Positions 44,297 through 53,673 of a stretch of 64,000 nt of DNA are shown in pieces. The translations under genes were made by a program, and so were the position numbers. Source of the stretch: Martinezella calliandrae (GTDB lineage Bacteria > Pseudomonadota > Alphaproteobacteria > Rhizobiales > Rhizobiaceae); assembly GCF_030272695.1 (NCBI RefSeq), contig NZ_JARFYN010000034.1, positions 1-64,000 on the forward strand. Reading direction: 5' to 3'. Positions within the stretch are counted from its first letter, which is position 1. Each line of letters begins with the position of its first letter. A model generated the notes under the pieces. It had not been told where the DNA came from, did no database searches, and saw nothing but the letters and a program-made list of their open reading frames with translations.

Positions 44297-45295
44297 ATGC
44301 CCGTGTTCACCTCGACCAATCGGCCTCTCGACATCGACCTGCTCGTGCTGCCGGAAACGAACCTCATCCTGATCGCATCGGTGATCGAGCCGTTGCGCGG
44401 CGCCAATCGCATTTGCGGGGCCGATATCTATCGCTGGCGCTTGTTTACGCCCGATGGCTCGCCGGTCGAAACGACGAGCCACATTCCGGTTCCGGCTTCA
44501 GGCAGCTTCCGGCCGGCAGGCGACTCCGCGCCGCTCTTCGTGCTTGCGAGTTATAATTGGCGCCGCAGCGCGACGCAGACGCTGAAGATGCAGCTGTCGC
44601 AGACGGCGCGCCATCGTTCGATGATGGCGGGCATCGAATCCGGCAGTTGGCTTCTTGCGGAAGCAAGCCTTCTCGACAATGTGTCTGCGGCGGTTCATTG
44701 GGAGGATTTTGAGGATTTCGCGCTGGCCTATCCGCAGGTTCGAGCCGTCAAGGACCGGTTCGTGATCGATGGCAAACGTATTACCACCGCCGGTTCGCTG
44801 CCGACCGTTGACCTGATGCTGGAGATCATCCGGCGGCGGCAGGGCTATTCGCTTGCCCTCGAAGTCAGCCGGCTTTTCATCTACGAGCCGGCAGCCGTCT
44901 ACGGCGCAGTCGAGCTTTCGCCGTCGACCGCGGGCTTACGCATGCGCGACCCGCGCGTCGCACAGGCCGTACGGCTGATGGAGGAGAATATCGAGCAACC
45001 GCTGGTCCTGACGCGTTTGGCGCGGCGCGTCGGCGTCAGCGCCCGTCATCTCCAGGCGCTCTTTCAGGAAAGCATCGGCGCGCCTCCGCATGTCCACTAT
45101 CTGGCTCTTCGGCTCAACGCCGCGCGTCGCAAGGTGATCGAGACGAAGGAGAGTTTCGCTGAGATCGCCGCGGCGACGGGCTTCAACTCAGCCTCGGCCT
45201 TTTCCCGCAGCTATCGGGGAAGCTTTTCGGAAAGTCCTTCAGGCACGCGGCAGCGCCTGCGCAGACGCTCTACGGCTAAAGCAGAGCCGACATAG
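44297..45295 (+). CDS. cdhR: GlxA/AraC-family regulator, CdhR-like
   Basis: The 332-residue protein has an N-terminal DJ-1/PfpI-like amidotransferase-fold domain (DLLVLPETNLILIASVIEPL, IESGSWLLAEASLLDN) and two C-terminal AraC helix-turn-helix motifs (LTRLARRVGVSARHLQALFQ, FAEIAAATGFNSASAFSRSY). CdhR proteins of this type activate carnitine dehydrogenase genes. The divergent position next to the carnitine operon supports the same role here. Its last 20 bases overlap the convergent LysR gene. Confidence 0.87.
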   Translation: MPVFTSTNRPLDIDLLVLPETNLILIASVIEPLRGANRICGADIYRWRLFTPDGSPVETTSHIPVPASGSFRPAGDSAPLFVLASYNWRRSATQTLKMQLSQTARHRSMMAGIESGSWLLAEASLLDNVSAAVHWEDFEDFALAYPQVRAVKDRFVIDGKRITTAGSLPTVDLMLEIIRRRQGYSLALEVSRLFIYEPAAVYGAVELSPSTAGLRMRDPRVAQAVRLMEENIEQPLVLTRLARRVGVSARHLQALFQESIGAPPHVHYLALRLNAARRKVIETKESFAEIAAATGFNSASAFSRSYRGSFSESPSGTRQRLRRRSTAKAEPT

Positions 45296-46145
45296 GCTGG
45301 AAGGCTTCGCGCACCATTTCCGCCAGCTCCTGGATCGCTTCACTGGAATGATAAGGATTGCGGCGAAGCACGACGCGCGATGAATCGACCGGCGGAAAGC
45401 CGTCGTCGCTCGTCAGCTCCCGGCAGCCGTGTGGAATGTTGCTTCGGGACAGTGTCGTGACGGCGAGGCCCGCGGAGACGGCGTTTTTCAGGCCGGAACT
45501 GGTGTCGGCGATGAAGGCGATGCGATAGGGTCGCGCCTGTTGCTCCAGCGAACGCAGGGCAAAGTCCCGCGCCCATGTCGAGTTCCGGTATGTGGCAACC
45601 GGCAGCGGCGTCGCATCATGCAGGCGATGCACCAGCGAGGTCACCCAGACTGTTGGATCGATGCAGAGTACCTCGCCATTGGAATGGTTGCTCCAGTCGA
45701 AGACCACGGCTAGATCAAGGTCGTCCTTCTCCAATGCGGCAAGATTTCGAGCCGTGTAGTCGCACGAAACGGTTACCTCGACGGCAGGGTGCCGGACCGC
45801 GAAAGCGGCAAGGGCCGCCGGCAGGACGGTCTGGCTGTATTCTTCCGGAATTCCGATCCTGACAGGTCCATTCAACGGCTTGGTGCGGATCGTCGCCGCC
45901 GCCTCGTTCAAGAGATCGACGATCCGTTGTGCATAGGGAAGCAACTGATTTCCCGACCGGGTCAGCACGACCCCGCGCGCACTTCTTTCGAACAGCGCCT
46001 CGCCGACGATTTCCTCAAGGCGTTTGATCTGAGCGCTGACGGCCGATTGCGTGCGGCCTATGCGTTGTGCGGCAACGGAAAAATTCGACGTCTCGGTGAT
46101 GATGAGAAACGTCCGGAGCAAATCGCTTTCGATGGGTTCGCGCAT
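45276..46145 (-). CDS. LysR-family transcriptional regulator
   Basis: The internal ATG at 46145 (MREPIESDLLRTFLIITETS) is chosen since LysR proteins begin close to this motif. The 289-residue product has the N-terminal helix-turn-helix (FSVAAQRIGRTQSAVSAQIK) and effector domain (AALEKDDLDLAVVFDWSNHS, SSGLKNAVSAGLAVTTLSRS). It is divergent from the EamA exporter, its probable target. Confidence 0.9.
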   Translation of the reverse strand: MREPIESDLLRTFLIITETSNFSVAAQRIGRTQSAVSAQIKRLEEIVGEALFERSARGVVLTRSGNQLLPYAQRIVDLLNEAAATIRTKPLNGPVRIGIPEEYSQTVLPAALAAFAVRHPAVEVTVSCDYTARNLAALEKDDLDLAVVFDWSNHSNGEVLCIDPTVWVTSLVHRLHDATPLPVATYRNSTWARDFALRSLEQQARPYRIAFIADTSSGLKNAVSAGLAVTTLSRSNIPHGCRELTSDDGFPPVDSSRVVLRRNPYHSSEAIQELAEMVREAFQPMSALL

Positions 46146-46258
46146 GGGCAAGCCACAAAAATTTCCGATGGCACATATCTCTACTATTCGTTTGTCTGAT
46201 GTCAAATATCGGCGCACACAGTTGTCGTTCGTTTGGTGTTTCTTCCTGGTTCCATTCC

Positions 46259-47176
46259 ATGACTTTCCAGTTTCCGGCCCGATCCGCTCTTGCCAGCGAT
46301 TACGAGAGGGGCGTCATTCTCGTGGCTACGGCAATGCTTGCGTGGAGCTGCAGCGGCATCTACGCGCGCCTTCTGACCACGGACATATGGACGGCGATCG
46401 CCTGGCGGTCGCTGTTTGGCGGCATATTCCTGTTGGTTCCGAGTTTTTTCCTCGAAGGCGGGTTTTCGCGGCGCCAATGGAGCTCGATTTTTCATCCCGC
46501 CGGCCTGGCAATGCTTGCCTGCCAGACCATCAGCCAGGCCTGCTTTATCGGCGCTCTCTTTATGACCACGGTCGCGAACGTGACGATGATCTATGCGACG
46601 GCACCGTTCATCGCGGCGTTTCTGAGCTGGATCATGCTGAAGGAACGCGTGGCGAAAAGGACGTTGATGGCCGGCGGCATCTGCCTTATCGGCGTCGCCG
46701 TCATCGTCGCGTCTTCGATCGGCGGTGGTACGGGGGTCGGAGACCTGCTGGCGCTCGGGATGACGGTCACCTTCGCCCTCATCATCGTAATCCCGCGCAT
46801 GGACCCGAGCATTCCGATCTTGCCGTCGTCTGTCGCCAGCGGGTTCCTCACATTCGTGGTCTTTGTACCTTTCGCCTCGACGAACTCTGTTGACGCTCAT
46901 AATTGGTTGTTGTTGGCGGCTTTCGGCGCGACGAATTTCGCGCTCGCCTTCGTCCTTTTCCTGTTCGGTTCGAGAAAGATGCCCGCAGCCGATGCAGCCC
47001 TCATCAGCTCCATGGAAATCGTATTGACGCCTTTCTGGGTCTGGCTCTTCTTTTCGGAGATGCCGCCTATGGCCACCTTCGTTGGCGGTGCGATCATCTT
47101 TGCGACGATCGTCTGGCACACGGCCGTCGACCTCAGACACGGCCGTCGGGCTCGTGCGCCCGCCGGTAAGCTATAG
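46259..47176 (+). CDS. EamA/DMT-family transporter
   Basis: The ATG at 46259 begins MTFQFPARSALASDYERGVI; the protein of 305 residues has about ten helices arranged as two EamA repeats (LVATAMLAWSCSGIYARLLT, TIYATAPFIAAFLSW-type segment, and ALISSMEIVLTPFWVWLFFS). Members export amino acids, metabolites or drugs. Regulated probably by the divergent LysR protein. Confidence 0.88.
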   Translation: MTFQFPARSALASDYERGVILVATAMLAWSCSGIYARLLTTDIWTAIAWRSLFGGIFLLVPSFFLEGGFSRRQWSSIFHPAGLAMLACQTISQACFIGALFMTTVANVTMIYATAPFIAAFLSWIMLKERVAKRTLMAGGICLIGVAVIVASSIGGGTGVGDLLALGMTVTFALIIVIPRMDPSIPILPSSVASGFLTFVVFVPFASTNSVDAHNWLLLAAFGATNFALAFVLFLFGSRKMPAADAALISSMEIVLTPFWVWLFFSEMPPMATFVGGAIIFATIVWHTAVDLRHGRRARAPAGKL

Positions 47177-47345
47177 TCATCGGCCCTCGTCTTGGCAAAG
47201 ATGGTGGCTTGAGCCTCGCTTTCGCGAAAGCGGTGACAGCGACATGATCTCGAGCGATCCCCTGCCTCAGCTCAACTCCATCCAATGTCACTATTACCGG
47301 TCATTCTCAGGCGTTTCCTGCGATTTTGCTTGAGAGATTGGCGGC

Positions 47346-47374
47346 GTTATACTAGATTTGCAACATAGTATAAC
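47346..47374. promoter_or_regulatory. Perfect inverted repeat before nucleotidyltransferase gene
   Basis: GTTATACTA and TAGTATAAC are exact complements with eleven bases between. The right arm ends ten bases before the ATG at 47385, overlapping the ribosome-site region (GGAG). It fits an autoregulatory operator, or an RNA hairpin that could cover the translation start. Confidence 0.65.
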
Positions 47375-47384
47375 GGAGCTTCCA

Positions 47385-48464
47385 ATGAACCGCCTCGATA
47401 CGATGTACCAAACGATCCTGGCCGAACTTGGTCAACGGGTTTTCGATGCCAGCTTTGTTTCCGACTTTCCGGCCGACGGTCGATTTGTTGCCGTCACGGT
47501 GAAGGATCGCAAATATTGGTATTTCGATCAACCCGACGGGCAGGGCGGCCAAACCCGTCGCTATGCCGGTCCTGTTGATGATGCTGCGATCACTGAAAGG
47601 GTCACGCAATTCAAGGCGCTAAAAAATGATTTCACGTCACGCCGCAAGCTTGTCCGGACGCTTATCCGTGAAGGCGGACTTCCTAGACCTGAGAACAGGG
47701 CCGGGGACATCATTGAAGTTCTCGCCAATGCGGGTTTCTTCCGGCTGCGTGGCGTCCTCATCGGCACGGTCGCTTATCAATGCTATTCCGGCCTCCTCGG
47801 CGTCCGTCTGCCTTCCGCTTCCATGGTGACCGGTGACGCCGATCTCGCGCAAGATTTTGCAATCTCCAACGAAGTCCAAGACAGCCTTCCCCCTATTCTC
47901 GATCTGCTTCGATCGATAGACGAGACATTCCAGCCTATCCCGCATCGATCGGGCTCACCGCGATCGTCGGCCTTCAAGACGCAAGACGGATACCGCGTCG
48001 AATTCCTGACCGGGAATCGAGGATCGGATGATTATCTGGACAAGCCTGCCGAAATGCCCGCCCTTGGCGGTGCCTCGGCTGATCCGCTCCGGTTTCTCGA
48101 TTTCCTGATCTATGAACCGGTGCGAACCGTCTTGCTACATCAGGCCGGGGTGTCAGTCCTCGTACCCGATCCGGCTCGATACGCCATTCATAAGCTGATC
48201 GTCGCCACGCGCCGGGTGAAGACGGACGACGGTTTTCTGAAGCAAAAGAAAGACCTCAACCAGGCGACAGCACTGATCGAGGCCATGACACAAGAGCGGA
48301 GGTTCAACGACGTAAAGGAAACCCTTCAAGAGGCGTTGGCGAGGGGACCCGCATGGCGAGACGCTATCACTGACGCGCTCTCCATGATCCCCGACGAAAC
48401 GGCCGATCGGCTCGTGAAGGTCATCGATGAAAATGCAAAGGGGATAGGGAAGGGGGGCGGTTGA
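47385..48464 (+). CDS. GSU2403-type nucleotidyltransferase-fold protein (NTP_transf_8)
   Basis: The ATG at 47385 follows AACGGAGCT. The 359-residue protein has a nucleotidyltransferase core with GVLIGTVAYQCYSGLLGVRL and the metal-binding TGDADLAQ, then YRVEFLTGNRGSDDYLDKPA and a helical C-terminal part (PARYAIHKLIVATRRVKTDD). This family resembles AbiEii-type nucleotidyltransferases, but its role is unknown. No partner gene is evident; an inverted repeat precedes it. Confidence 0.83.
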   Translation: MNRLDTMYQTILAELGQRVFDASFVSDFPADGRFVAVTVKDRKYWYFDQPDGQGGQTRRYAGPVDDAAITERVTQFKALKNDFTSRRKLVRTLIREGGLPRPENRAGDIIEVLANAGFFRLRGVLIGTVAYQCYSGLLGVRLPSASMVTGDADLAQDFAISNEVQDSLPPILDLLRSIDETFQPIPHRSGSPRSSAFKTQDGYRVEFLTGNRGSDDYLDKPAEMPALGGASADPLRFLDFLIYEPVRTVLLHQAGVSVLVPDPARYAIHKLIVATRRVKTDDGFLKQKKDLNQATALIEAMTQERRFNDVKETLQEALARGPAWRDAITDALSMIPDETADRLVKVIDENAKGIGKGGG

Positions 48465-48659
48465 GCCCCTGGCGGCGGCGGCCGACCGAGAGGCCGAGAT
48501 GCCGCATCAGATCGAAAGGGCGCCCGCGGTCCGCAAGGTCGTCGAGATCGGCGCCTGTCCCGCAGGCCCCGAGGCGGGAATGGGTTGATTGCGGTCCTGA
48601 GCTGGGATTTTTCGGACGAGACCGAATAGGAACGCTGGGTATCGCAGATCGTCGTCGAA

Positions 48660-48877
48660 CTGGCGCGATCGCCAATGATGAGCTTCACCTCGAGCTGAAG
48701 CCAGCCTCACGAAATCTCGGCGCGGTCGATTATCAGGCATTGATTGCACGCCGACCACCACTGCGGCAACGAAACGGCGAGGGCGCCTTTGATCTGATCC
48801 GGACCGGCGATGCGGTGGCGAGCCGCAACATCCATGCCGCGATCTACGACGCGCTGCGTTACGGTTCGTTGCTCTGA
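48660..48877 (+). pseudogene. C-terminal fragment of an NADH:flavin oxidoreductase (DgcA/StcD/TMA-dehydrogenase type)
   Basis: The frame reads ANDELHLELKPASRNLGAVD, YQALIARRPPLRQRNGEGAF and DLIRTGDAVASRNIHAAIYD-AL, the typical last 70 residues of demethylases that act on dimethylglycine, stachydrine or trimethylamine. The TIM-barrel and flavin domains are missing. Between 48465 and 48659 I see no recognisable gene. Confidence 0.65.
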
Positions 48878-49072
48878 CCGCTCCGCCTTGCGCTTTGCGA
48901 TAAACAAAAATCTTCGCTCTTAAGATGTATATATTCAGCTAACGTTCATTTAGCGAAAGGCAAATAGGCAACCGCCGCAACGCCTTGCGGCTGATTGAGG
49001 CTCGACCACCGATATAGCTCACGAGGCAGGTGGTCGGGCCTCTCAGATCTCCAAACGATACGGATAGGCGCA

Positions 49073-49213
49073 ATGCGGCTGCTTCTCGCTTTAATTGACT
49101 GGATCTTGGAGCGGCGGCGTCAGCGAATGGAGCGGGAAGCCATCCAATATTCCGCCGATGATCGATGGGTTCTCCAGCAGATCGAAGAATTCGAGCGGGA
49201 ATTGAAAGAATAA
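49073..49213 (+). CDS. Small charged helical protein, 46 residues
   Basis: From the ATG at 49073 the sequence reads MRLLLALIDWILERRRQRME then a charged helix ending FERELKE. It has a short hydrophobic N-terminus and looks like a small membrane-anchored coiled coil. It is similar in style to small rhizobial proteins, but has no assigned family. A longer version from 48995 is possible. Confidence 0.45.
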   Translation: MRLLLALIDWILERRRQRMEREAIQYSADDRWVLQQIEEFERELKE

Positions 49214-49237
49214 GCGCTGCCAGCAAGCCGAGCCATG

Positions 49238-51433
49238 TCACCCGATGGGCGGCAAGCCAGCGATGATCTTGTCCATCGTCAGCGGATAGTCTCTCACCCG
49301 AACGCCGCAGGCGTTATAGACGGCATTCGCCACGGCAGCTCCCACGCCACAGATACCGAGTTCACCGAGGCCTTTGGCGCGGATCGGCGATGATTGATCG
49401 TCGACTTCATCAAGGAATACCACATCGAGATCTGGTATGTCCGCATGCACCGGCACCTGATATTCCGCCAGATCATGGTTGACGAAATAGCCGTATCTTT
49501 TGTCGACGACGCATTCTTCCATTAAAGCGGCGCCTATTCCCATCGTCATGCCACCGAGGCATTGGCTACGGGCAGTCATCGGGTTGATGATGCGACCGGC
49601 AGCACAGACGCTCAGCATGCGCCGGACTCTGATTTCCCCGGTTGCGATATCGACGCCAACTTCGGCGAAATGGGCGCCGAAGGCGGCTTGAGCGAATTTC
49701 TTCTGCAGATCGCCGAATTCCGCCCTTTCTTCGGCCGTAATCCCCGCATCGCCGGCGATATCGGCCAAACGGATCGAGCGGCCTTGCGATATCACCGAGC
49801 CATCCGAGAAAGATACGTCTGAGGCGTTCAGTCCGGATCGGCGGACGATTTCGTCTCGAAGAGCGCTGCAAGTGTAGTAGACACCGGTGCTGGACGAATT
49901 CGCGCCGAAGGAGCCGCCGGAGCCGGCGGCTTCGGGGAAATCGCTATCGCCGAGCTTAACCCGGACCGAGTCAACCGGCAGCCCGAGCATCTCGGCACCG
50001 ATCATTGCAAGGATGGTGTAGCTGCCGGTGCCAATGTCGGTCTGCTGGGTCTCTATGGTTAGGATGCCGTCGCGATCGATCGTGGCGCGGGCGCCTGAAG
50101 GCCGGACGGGATTATTGCGGATGGCAGCGGCAACCCCCATCCCGACGAGCCACTCGCCGTTTCGGACCTGCCCGGGTTTCGGGTTGCGCTTCGACCACCC
50201 GAAGCGCTCGGCGCCCGTCTGCATGCACTGGACCAGCTTTCGCGTCGAAAAAGGTCTGCTCGGTCCGACCTCGGGGTCGTATTGGATGTCGTTTCGAATG
50301 CGAAGTTCTACCGGGTCGATATCGAGCTTTTCGGCCAGTTCGTCCATCGCGCATTCCAGGGCCAGAAGCCCGGCTGCCTCGCCGGGGGCGCGCATGGCGG
50401 CGCCGATGGGCAGATCGAGCTTGCTCAACCGCGTTTCGATCCACCTGTTATCGCCGGGATAAAGCAACTTGGTCTGGGCGGCTGCGTTTTCGGGACCGTG
50501 ACCGGGCTGATTGCCGCACCAGACCTGATGGCCGACCGCCGTCAAACGTCCGTCAGCACCAGCGCCGAGGCGCAAACGTTGAATTGTCGCTGCTCGGTGC
50601 GTTGTATGGTTGTAGATCTGCGGCCGGGTGAGAGCCACTTTGACTGGACGACCCAACTGTCTTGCCGCCATTGCTGCAAGGATAGGATCGGCATAGACGA
50701 CCAATTTGGAGCCGAAGCCGCCGCCGATATAGGCAGACACCACCCGCACATTGTCCTGCGGTATGCCGAATGTATCGGCGATATCGGCCTGCGCCGAATG
50801 AATGATTTGGTGCGCCATATAGACGGTCAGCTTGTCGCCGTCCCATTTGGCGATGCTCGCGTGCGGCTCCATCATCGAGTGGCTTTGGTCTGGCGTCGTG
50901 TAGGTGACATCGACACTGGCGGCCGCCGTCGAAAACGCCTTCTGGAAATCGCCCATGTGGGTATCTGCCGCGCCCCTCGGCATGCTTGCTCTGTTCTTGA
51001 TCGCGCCGAGGTCGAAAGCGCCTTTGTTCTTCGTGTATTCGATTTTGATCATGCGCGCGGCGGCCCTGGCCTGCTCGAAGGTTTCCGCGACCACGAATGC
51101 GACGGCCTGGTCATAGTGTTTGATATCCGCACCCTGAAGCTGGGGCGAGCCATCGTCGCCCTGCTTCGGGGCATTCTTGTATGTGAGGACCAGCAGGACG
51201 CCTGGAGCGCTCTCCGCCGCTTTCGTGTCGATCGACTGGATCGAGCCGGTTGCGATGCCGGCCCCGAGCATGAATCCATAGGCGGCGTTCGGGATTTCAT
51301 CATTGTATTCATAGGCGTAGCGTGCCTGCCCCGAGACCTTAAGCGGGCCGTCGATACGCACATGCGGATGACCGACAACGGTCTCATTGTCGATCGGGTT
51401 TAGAGGGGCGGGGCTATTGAACAGCATGGCCAA
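49238..51433 (-). CDS. paoC: Aldehyde/xanthine oxidoreductase, molybdenum-binding subunit (PaoC-like)
   Basis: The 731-residue large subunit of the xanthine oxidase family has the molybdopterin-binding motifs GGGFGSKLVVYADPILAAMA, AMRAPGEAAGLLALECAMDE and GSGGSFGANSSSTGVYYTC, and the catalytic glutamate in the C-terminal AKGLGELGICGVGAAVANAV. PaoABC oxidises aromatic and other aldehydes in the periplasm. It follows paoB by three bases. No PaoD/XdhC-type maturation factor is seen in the window. Confidence 0.92.
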   Translation of the reverse strand: MAMLFNSPAPLNPIDNETVVGHPHVRIDGPLKVSGQARYAYEYNDEIPNAAYGFMLGAGIATGSIQSIDTKAAESAPGVLLVLTYKNAPKQGDDGSPQLQGADIKHYDQAVAFVVAETFEQARAAARMIKIEYTKNKGAFDLGAIKNRASMPRGAADTHMGDFQKAFSTAAASVDVTYTTPDQSHSMMEPHASIAKWDGDKLTVYMAHQIIHSAQADIADTFGIPQDNVRVVSAYIGGGFGSKLVVYADPILAAMAARQLGRPVKVALTRPQIYNHTTHRAATIQRLRLGAGADGRLTAVGHQVWCGNQPGHGPENAAAQTKLLYPGDNRWIETRLSKLDLPIGAAMRAPGEAAGLLALECAMDELAEKLDIDPVELRIRNDIQYDPEVGPSRPFSTRKLVQCMQTGAERFGWSKRNPKPGQVRNGEWLVGMGVAAAIRNNPVRPSGARATIDRDGILTIETQQTDIGTGSYTILAMIGAEMLGLPVDSVRVKLGDSDFPEAAGSGGSFGANSSSTGVYYTCSALRDEIVRRSGLNASDVSFSDGSVISQGRSIRLADIAGDAGITAEERAEFGDLQKKFAQAAFGAHFAEVGVDIATGEIRVRRMLSVCAAGRIINPMTARSQCLGGMTMGIGAALMEECVVDKRYGYFVNHDLAEYQVPVHADIPDLDVVFLDEVDDQSSPIRAKGLGELGICGVGAAVANAVYNACGVRVRDYPLTMDKIIAGLPPIG

Positions 51434-51436
51434 CTC

Positions 51437-52387
51437 CTAAAGCGTTCTCGAAGTCAGAACGGCCGCAACGGTGCGCTCCAACAGCGCGACCTTGAACCGG
51501 TTCTGCTCGGTCGGCCGCGCATCGGCGAGAACGGCATCCGTCAGGCGTTTAGGATCGCTTGGATGCGCCTTTTCGGCACTTTCCACGCGCCAGGGCTTCG
51601 GCGCTATTCCGCCGAAGGCAAATCGGGCGGACCCGTCCTGTTGGATAACTGCCGCGACCGATACCGTCGCAAACGCATAGGACGCACGGTCGCGGACCTT
51701 GCGATAGATATGCCGCCCGCCAAGCGGCTTCGGTAAGATCACCCATGTGATCATGTCGCCCTTTTGCAGGTCGGTTTCGACATGGGGCGTGTCACTCGGC
51801 AGCCGATGCAGCGTCGCTATCGGAATGTGCTTTGTTTTTCCATCGGCGCCAGCCACTTCGACGACCGCATCCAGGAGACGCATGGCTACCGCCATGTCCG
51901 AGGGATGCTGTGCGATGCAGGCATTGCTCACGCCGACGACAGCGAGATTACGGCTAAATCCACCAAGCGCCGAACAGCCGGAGCCCGGCACACGCTTGTT
52001 GCAGGGTTGGGCGGTGTCGTAGAAATAGGGACAGCGTGTTCTCTGCAGGAGATTTCCCGCCGTGGTCGCCTTATTGCGCAACTGGCCAGAGGCACCGGCA
52101 ACAAGAGCACGCGAGAGGATAGGATAATGTTCCATCACTATGCGGTTGGCGGCAAGATCCGTGTTGCGCACCAACGCACCGATCCGCAACCCGCCCTCCG
52201 GCGTCGCCTCGATCGTGTCCAGGCCGAGATGGTTGACGTCAACAAGATGGGCCGGGGTTTCGATTTCCAGCTTCATGAGATCGAGAAGGTTCGTCCCGCC
52301 GGCGATAAACTTGGCGTTCTCGTGATGGGCGACCGCATCGGCGGCGGCGGCAGGCGTTGCGGCGCGTTCATAGGTGAACTGTCTCAT
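51437..52387 (-). CDS. paoB: Aldehyde oxidoreductase FAD-binding subunit (PaoB-like)
   Basis: The 316-residue subunit has the CODH-FAD fold: NAKFIAGGTNLLDLMKLEIE binds FAD pyrophosphate, and a PaoB-specific cysteine-rich loop (NLLQRTRCPYFYDTAQPCNK, VPGSGCSALGG) binds an extra 4Fe-4S cluster. It overlaps paoA by four bases. Confidence 0.92.
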   Translation of the reverse strand: MRQFTYERAATPAAAADAVAHHENAKFIAGGTNLLDLMKLEIETPAHLVDVNHLGLDTIEATPEGGLRIGALVRNTDLAANRIVMEHYPILSRALVAGASGQLRNKATTAGNLLQRTRCPYFYDTAQPCNKRVPGSGCSALGGFSRNLAVVGVSNACIAQHPSDMAVAMRLLDAVVEVAGADGKTKHIPIATLHRLPSDTPHVETDLQKGDMITWVILPKPLGGRHIYRKVRDRASYAFATVSVAAVIQQDGSARFAFGGIAPKPWRVESAEKAHPSDPKRLTDAVLADARPTEQNRFKVALLERTVAAVLTSRTL

Positions 52388-53046
52388 ATGCGGTCTCCCC
52401 TTTGAACATCGCGGATTGCGGCGACGATATTCGGATAGGCGGCACAGCGGCAGATATTGCCGCTCATGCGTTCGCGGACCTCATTGTCGGAGAAAGCCAC
52501 GTTCTGGAGATCTTCGCTGACATGGCTTGGGATGCCCGCCTCGATTTCCTTCAGCATGGCGACGGCGGAACAGATTTGTCCGGGCGTGCAGTATCCGCAT
52601 TGAAAGCCGTCATGAGCCACAAAGGCGGCCTGCATGGGATGCAGATGTTCGGGCGTGCCAAGGCCCTCGATAGTGGTGATTTCATCCCCCGCATGCATGA
52701 CGGCAAGGGTGAGACAACTGTTGATGCGCCGGCCATTGACCATGACGGTACAGGCGCCGCATTGGCCATGGTCGCACCCCTTCTTGCTGCCGGTCAGATG
52801 AAGGTGATCGCGCAGCGCGTCGAGAAGCGTGGTTCGGGTATCAAGCGTCAAATCATGACGCGTGCCGTTGATGCTGATATCGAAATGCGCGGTCGGCACC
52901 GTTGGATCGACGATATTGGCAACCGCGGCTTCGGCATCGGACTTGTCAGTAAGCGGACCGATTGCCAAAACCGCGGCTGCTGCGACACTTGATTGGAGAA
53001 CTTCTCGGCGGGTAATGCCGGTCCGACAGAGATCCTTGTCTTCCAT
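52384..53046 (-). CDS. paoA: Aldehyde oxidoreductase 2Fe-2S subunit, Tat-exported (PaoA-like)
   Basis: The 220-residue subunit begins with a twin-arginine signal (GITRREVLQSSVAAAAVLAI), so the complex is periplasmic. The ferredoxin domain has GCDHGQCGACTVMVNGRRIN, and the helical second cluster domain has FQCGYCTPGQICSAVAMLKE and MSGNICRCAAYPNI. All eight cluster cysteines are present. First gene of the pao operon; 271 bases separate it from the divergent monooxygenase gene. Confidence 0.93.
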   Translation of the reverse strand: MEDKDLCRTGITRREVLQSSVAAAAVLAIGPLTDKSDAEAAVANIVDPTVPTAHFDISINGTRHDLTLDTRTTLLDALRDHLHLTGSKKGCDHGQCGACTVMVNGRRINSCLTLAVMHAGDEITTIEGLGTPEHLHPMQAAFVAHDGFQCGYCTPGQICSAVAMLKEIEAGIPSHVSEDLQNVAFSDNEVRERMSGNICRCAAYPNIVAAIRDVQRGDRI

Positions 53047-53317
53047 GGCGAGCTCCTGCGGTGACGTCCGCAGGAGAGGCTAGGAGGTGACGCGGCAAAT
53101 TCCATGCAAAATGAATCAAAACATCATCACGAAAACTTTAGTGCGGCAGTTCTGGCTTAATCTGTGCGGCCGTCTTGCAGCAGATGACGCGAGGTACTCG
53201 CTTAAGTTCATTGGACCAAATGCACGCGAGATAATTTCCTAAAAATTCTTCTAGGTGGCGATCCGTTTGCGCTCTTCGTGTCGTCATTGGAGTGTCCGAC
53301 ACAGAAGGAGATTTGCG

Positions 53318-53623
53318 ATGTCCGACGAACCCGTCATTTTAATCAATATGCTGAAGGTCAAACCCGGCAAGCAGGATGCCCTGATCGCACTCTTGCAGCA
53401 GAATACCGAAACGGTGATCCGCACGCTCCACGGTTGGAAGACGACCCGGCTGATCGCGGCAAAGGACGGCGCCGGCGTCGTCATCTATTCCGAATGGGAG
53501 ACCCCCGCAGCCGTCGAGGCGATGCGTAGCGATCCGCGCATGCAAGCTTATTTCCCGAAGATCATGGAGCTGGCGAGCTTGGACTCGATGGTGGGCTCGG
53601 CGGTGTTCGGCCAAACCCGGTGA
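53318..53623 (+). CDS. Antibiotic biosynthesis monooxygenase (ABM) domain protein
   Basis: A 101-residue dimeric alpha+beta barrel protein (VILINMLKVKPGKQDALIAL, WKTTRLIAAKDGAGVVIYSE). The AAGGAG ribosome site fixes the start at 53318. ABM proteins oxygenate quinols without cofactors or act in haem breakdown and oxidative stress. It is first of three genes in a row with an EthD-like protein and an ECF sigma factor. Confidence 0.85.
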   Translation: MSDEPVILINMLKVKPGKQDALIALLQQNTETVIRTLHGWKTTRLIAAKDGAGVVIYSEWETPAAVEAMRSDPRMQAYFPKIMELASLDSMVGSAVFGQTR

Positions 53624-53673
53624 GAGTGGGCACAAGTAAATTTACGTCAAACAAGCAACAAGGGAGAATTGCA

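Noticed and set aside
50282..51403. Plus-strand open frame of 373 codons opposite paoC
   Set aside because: It mirrors the conserved PaoC sequence, has no start context and no domain, so it is an antisense shadow.
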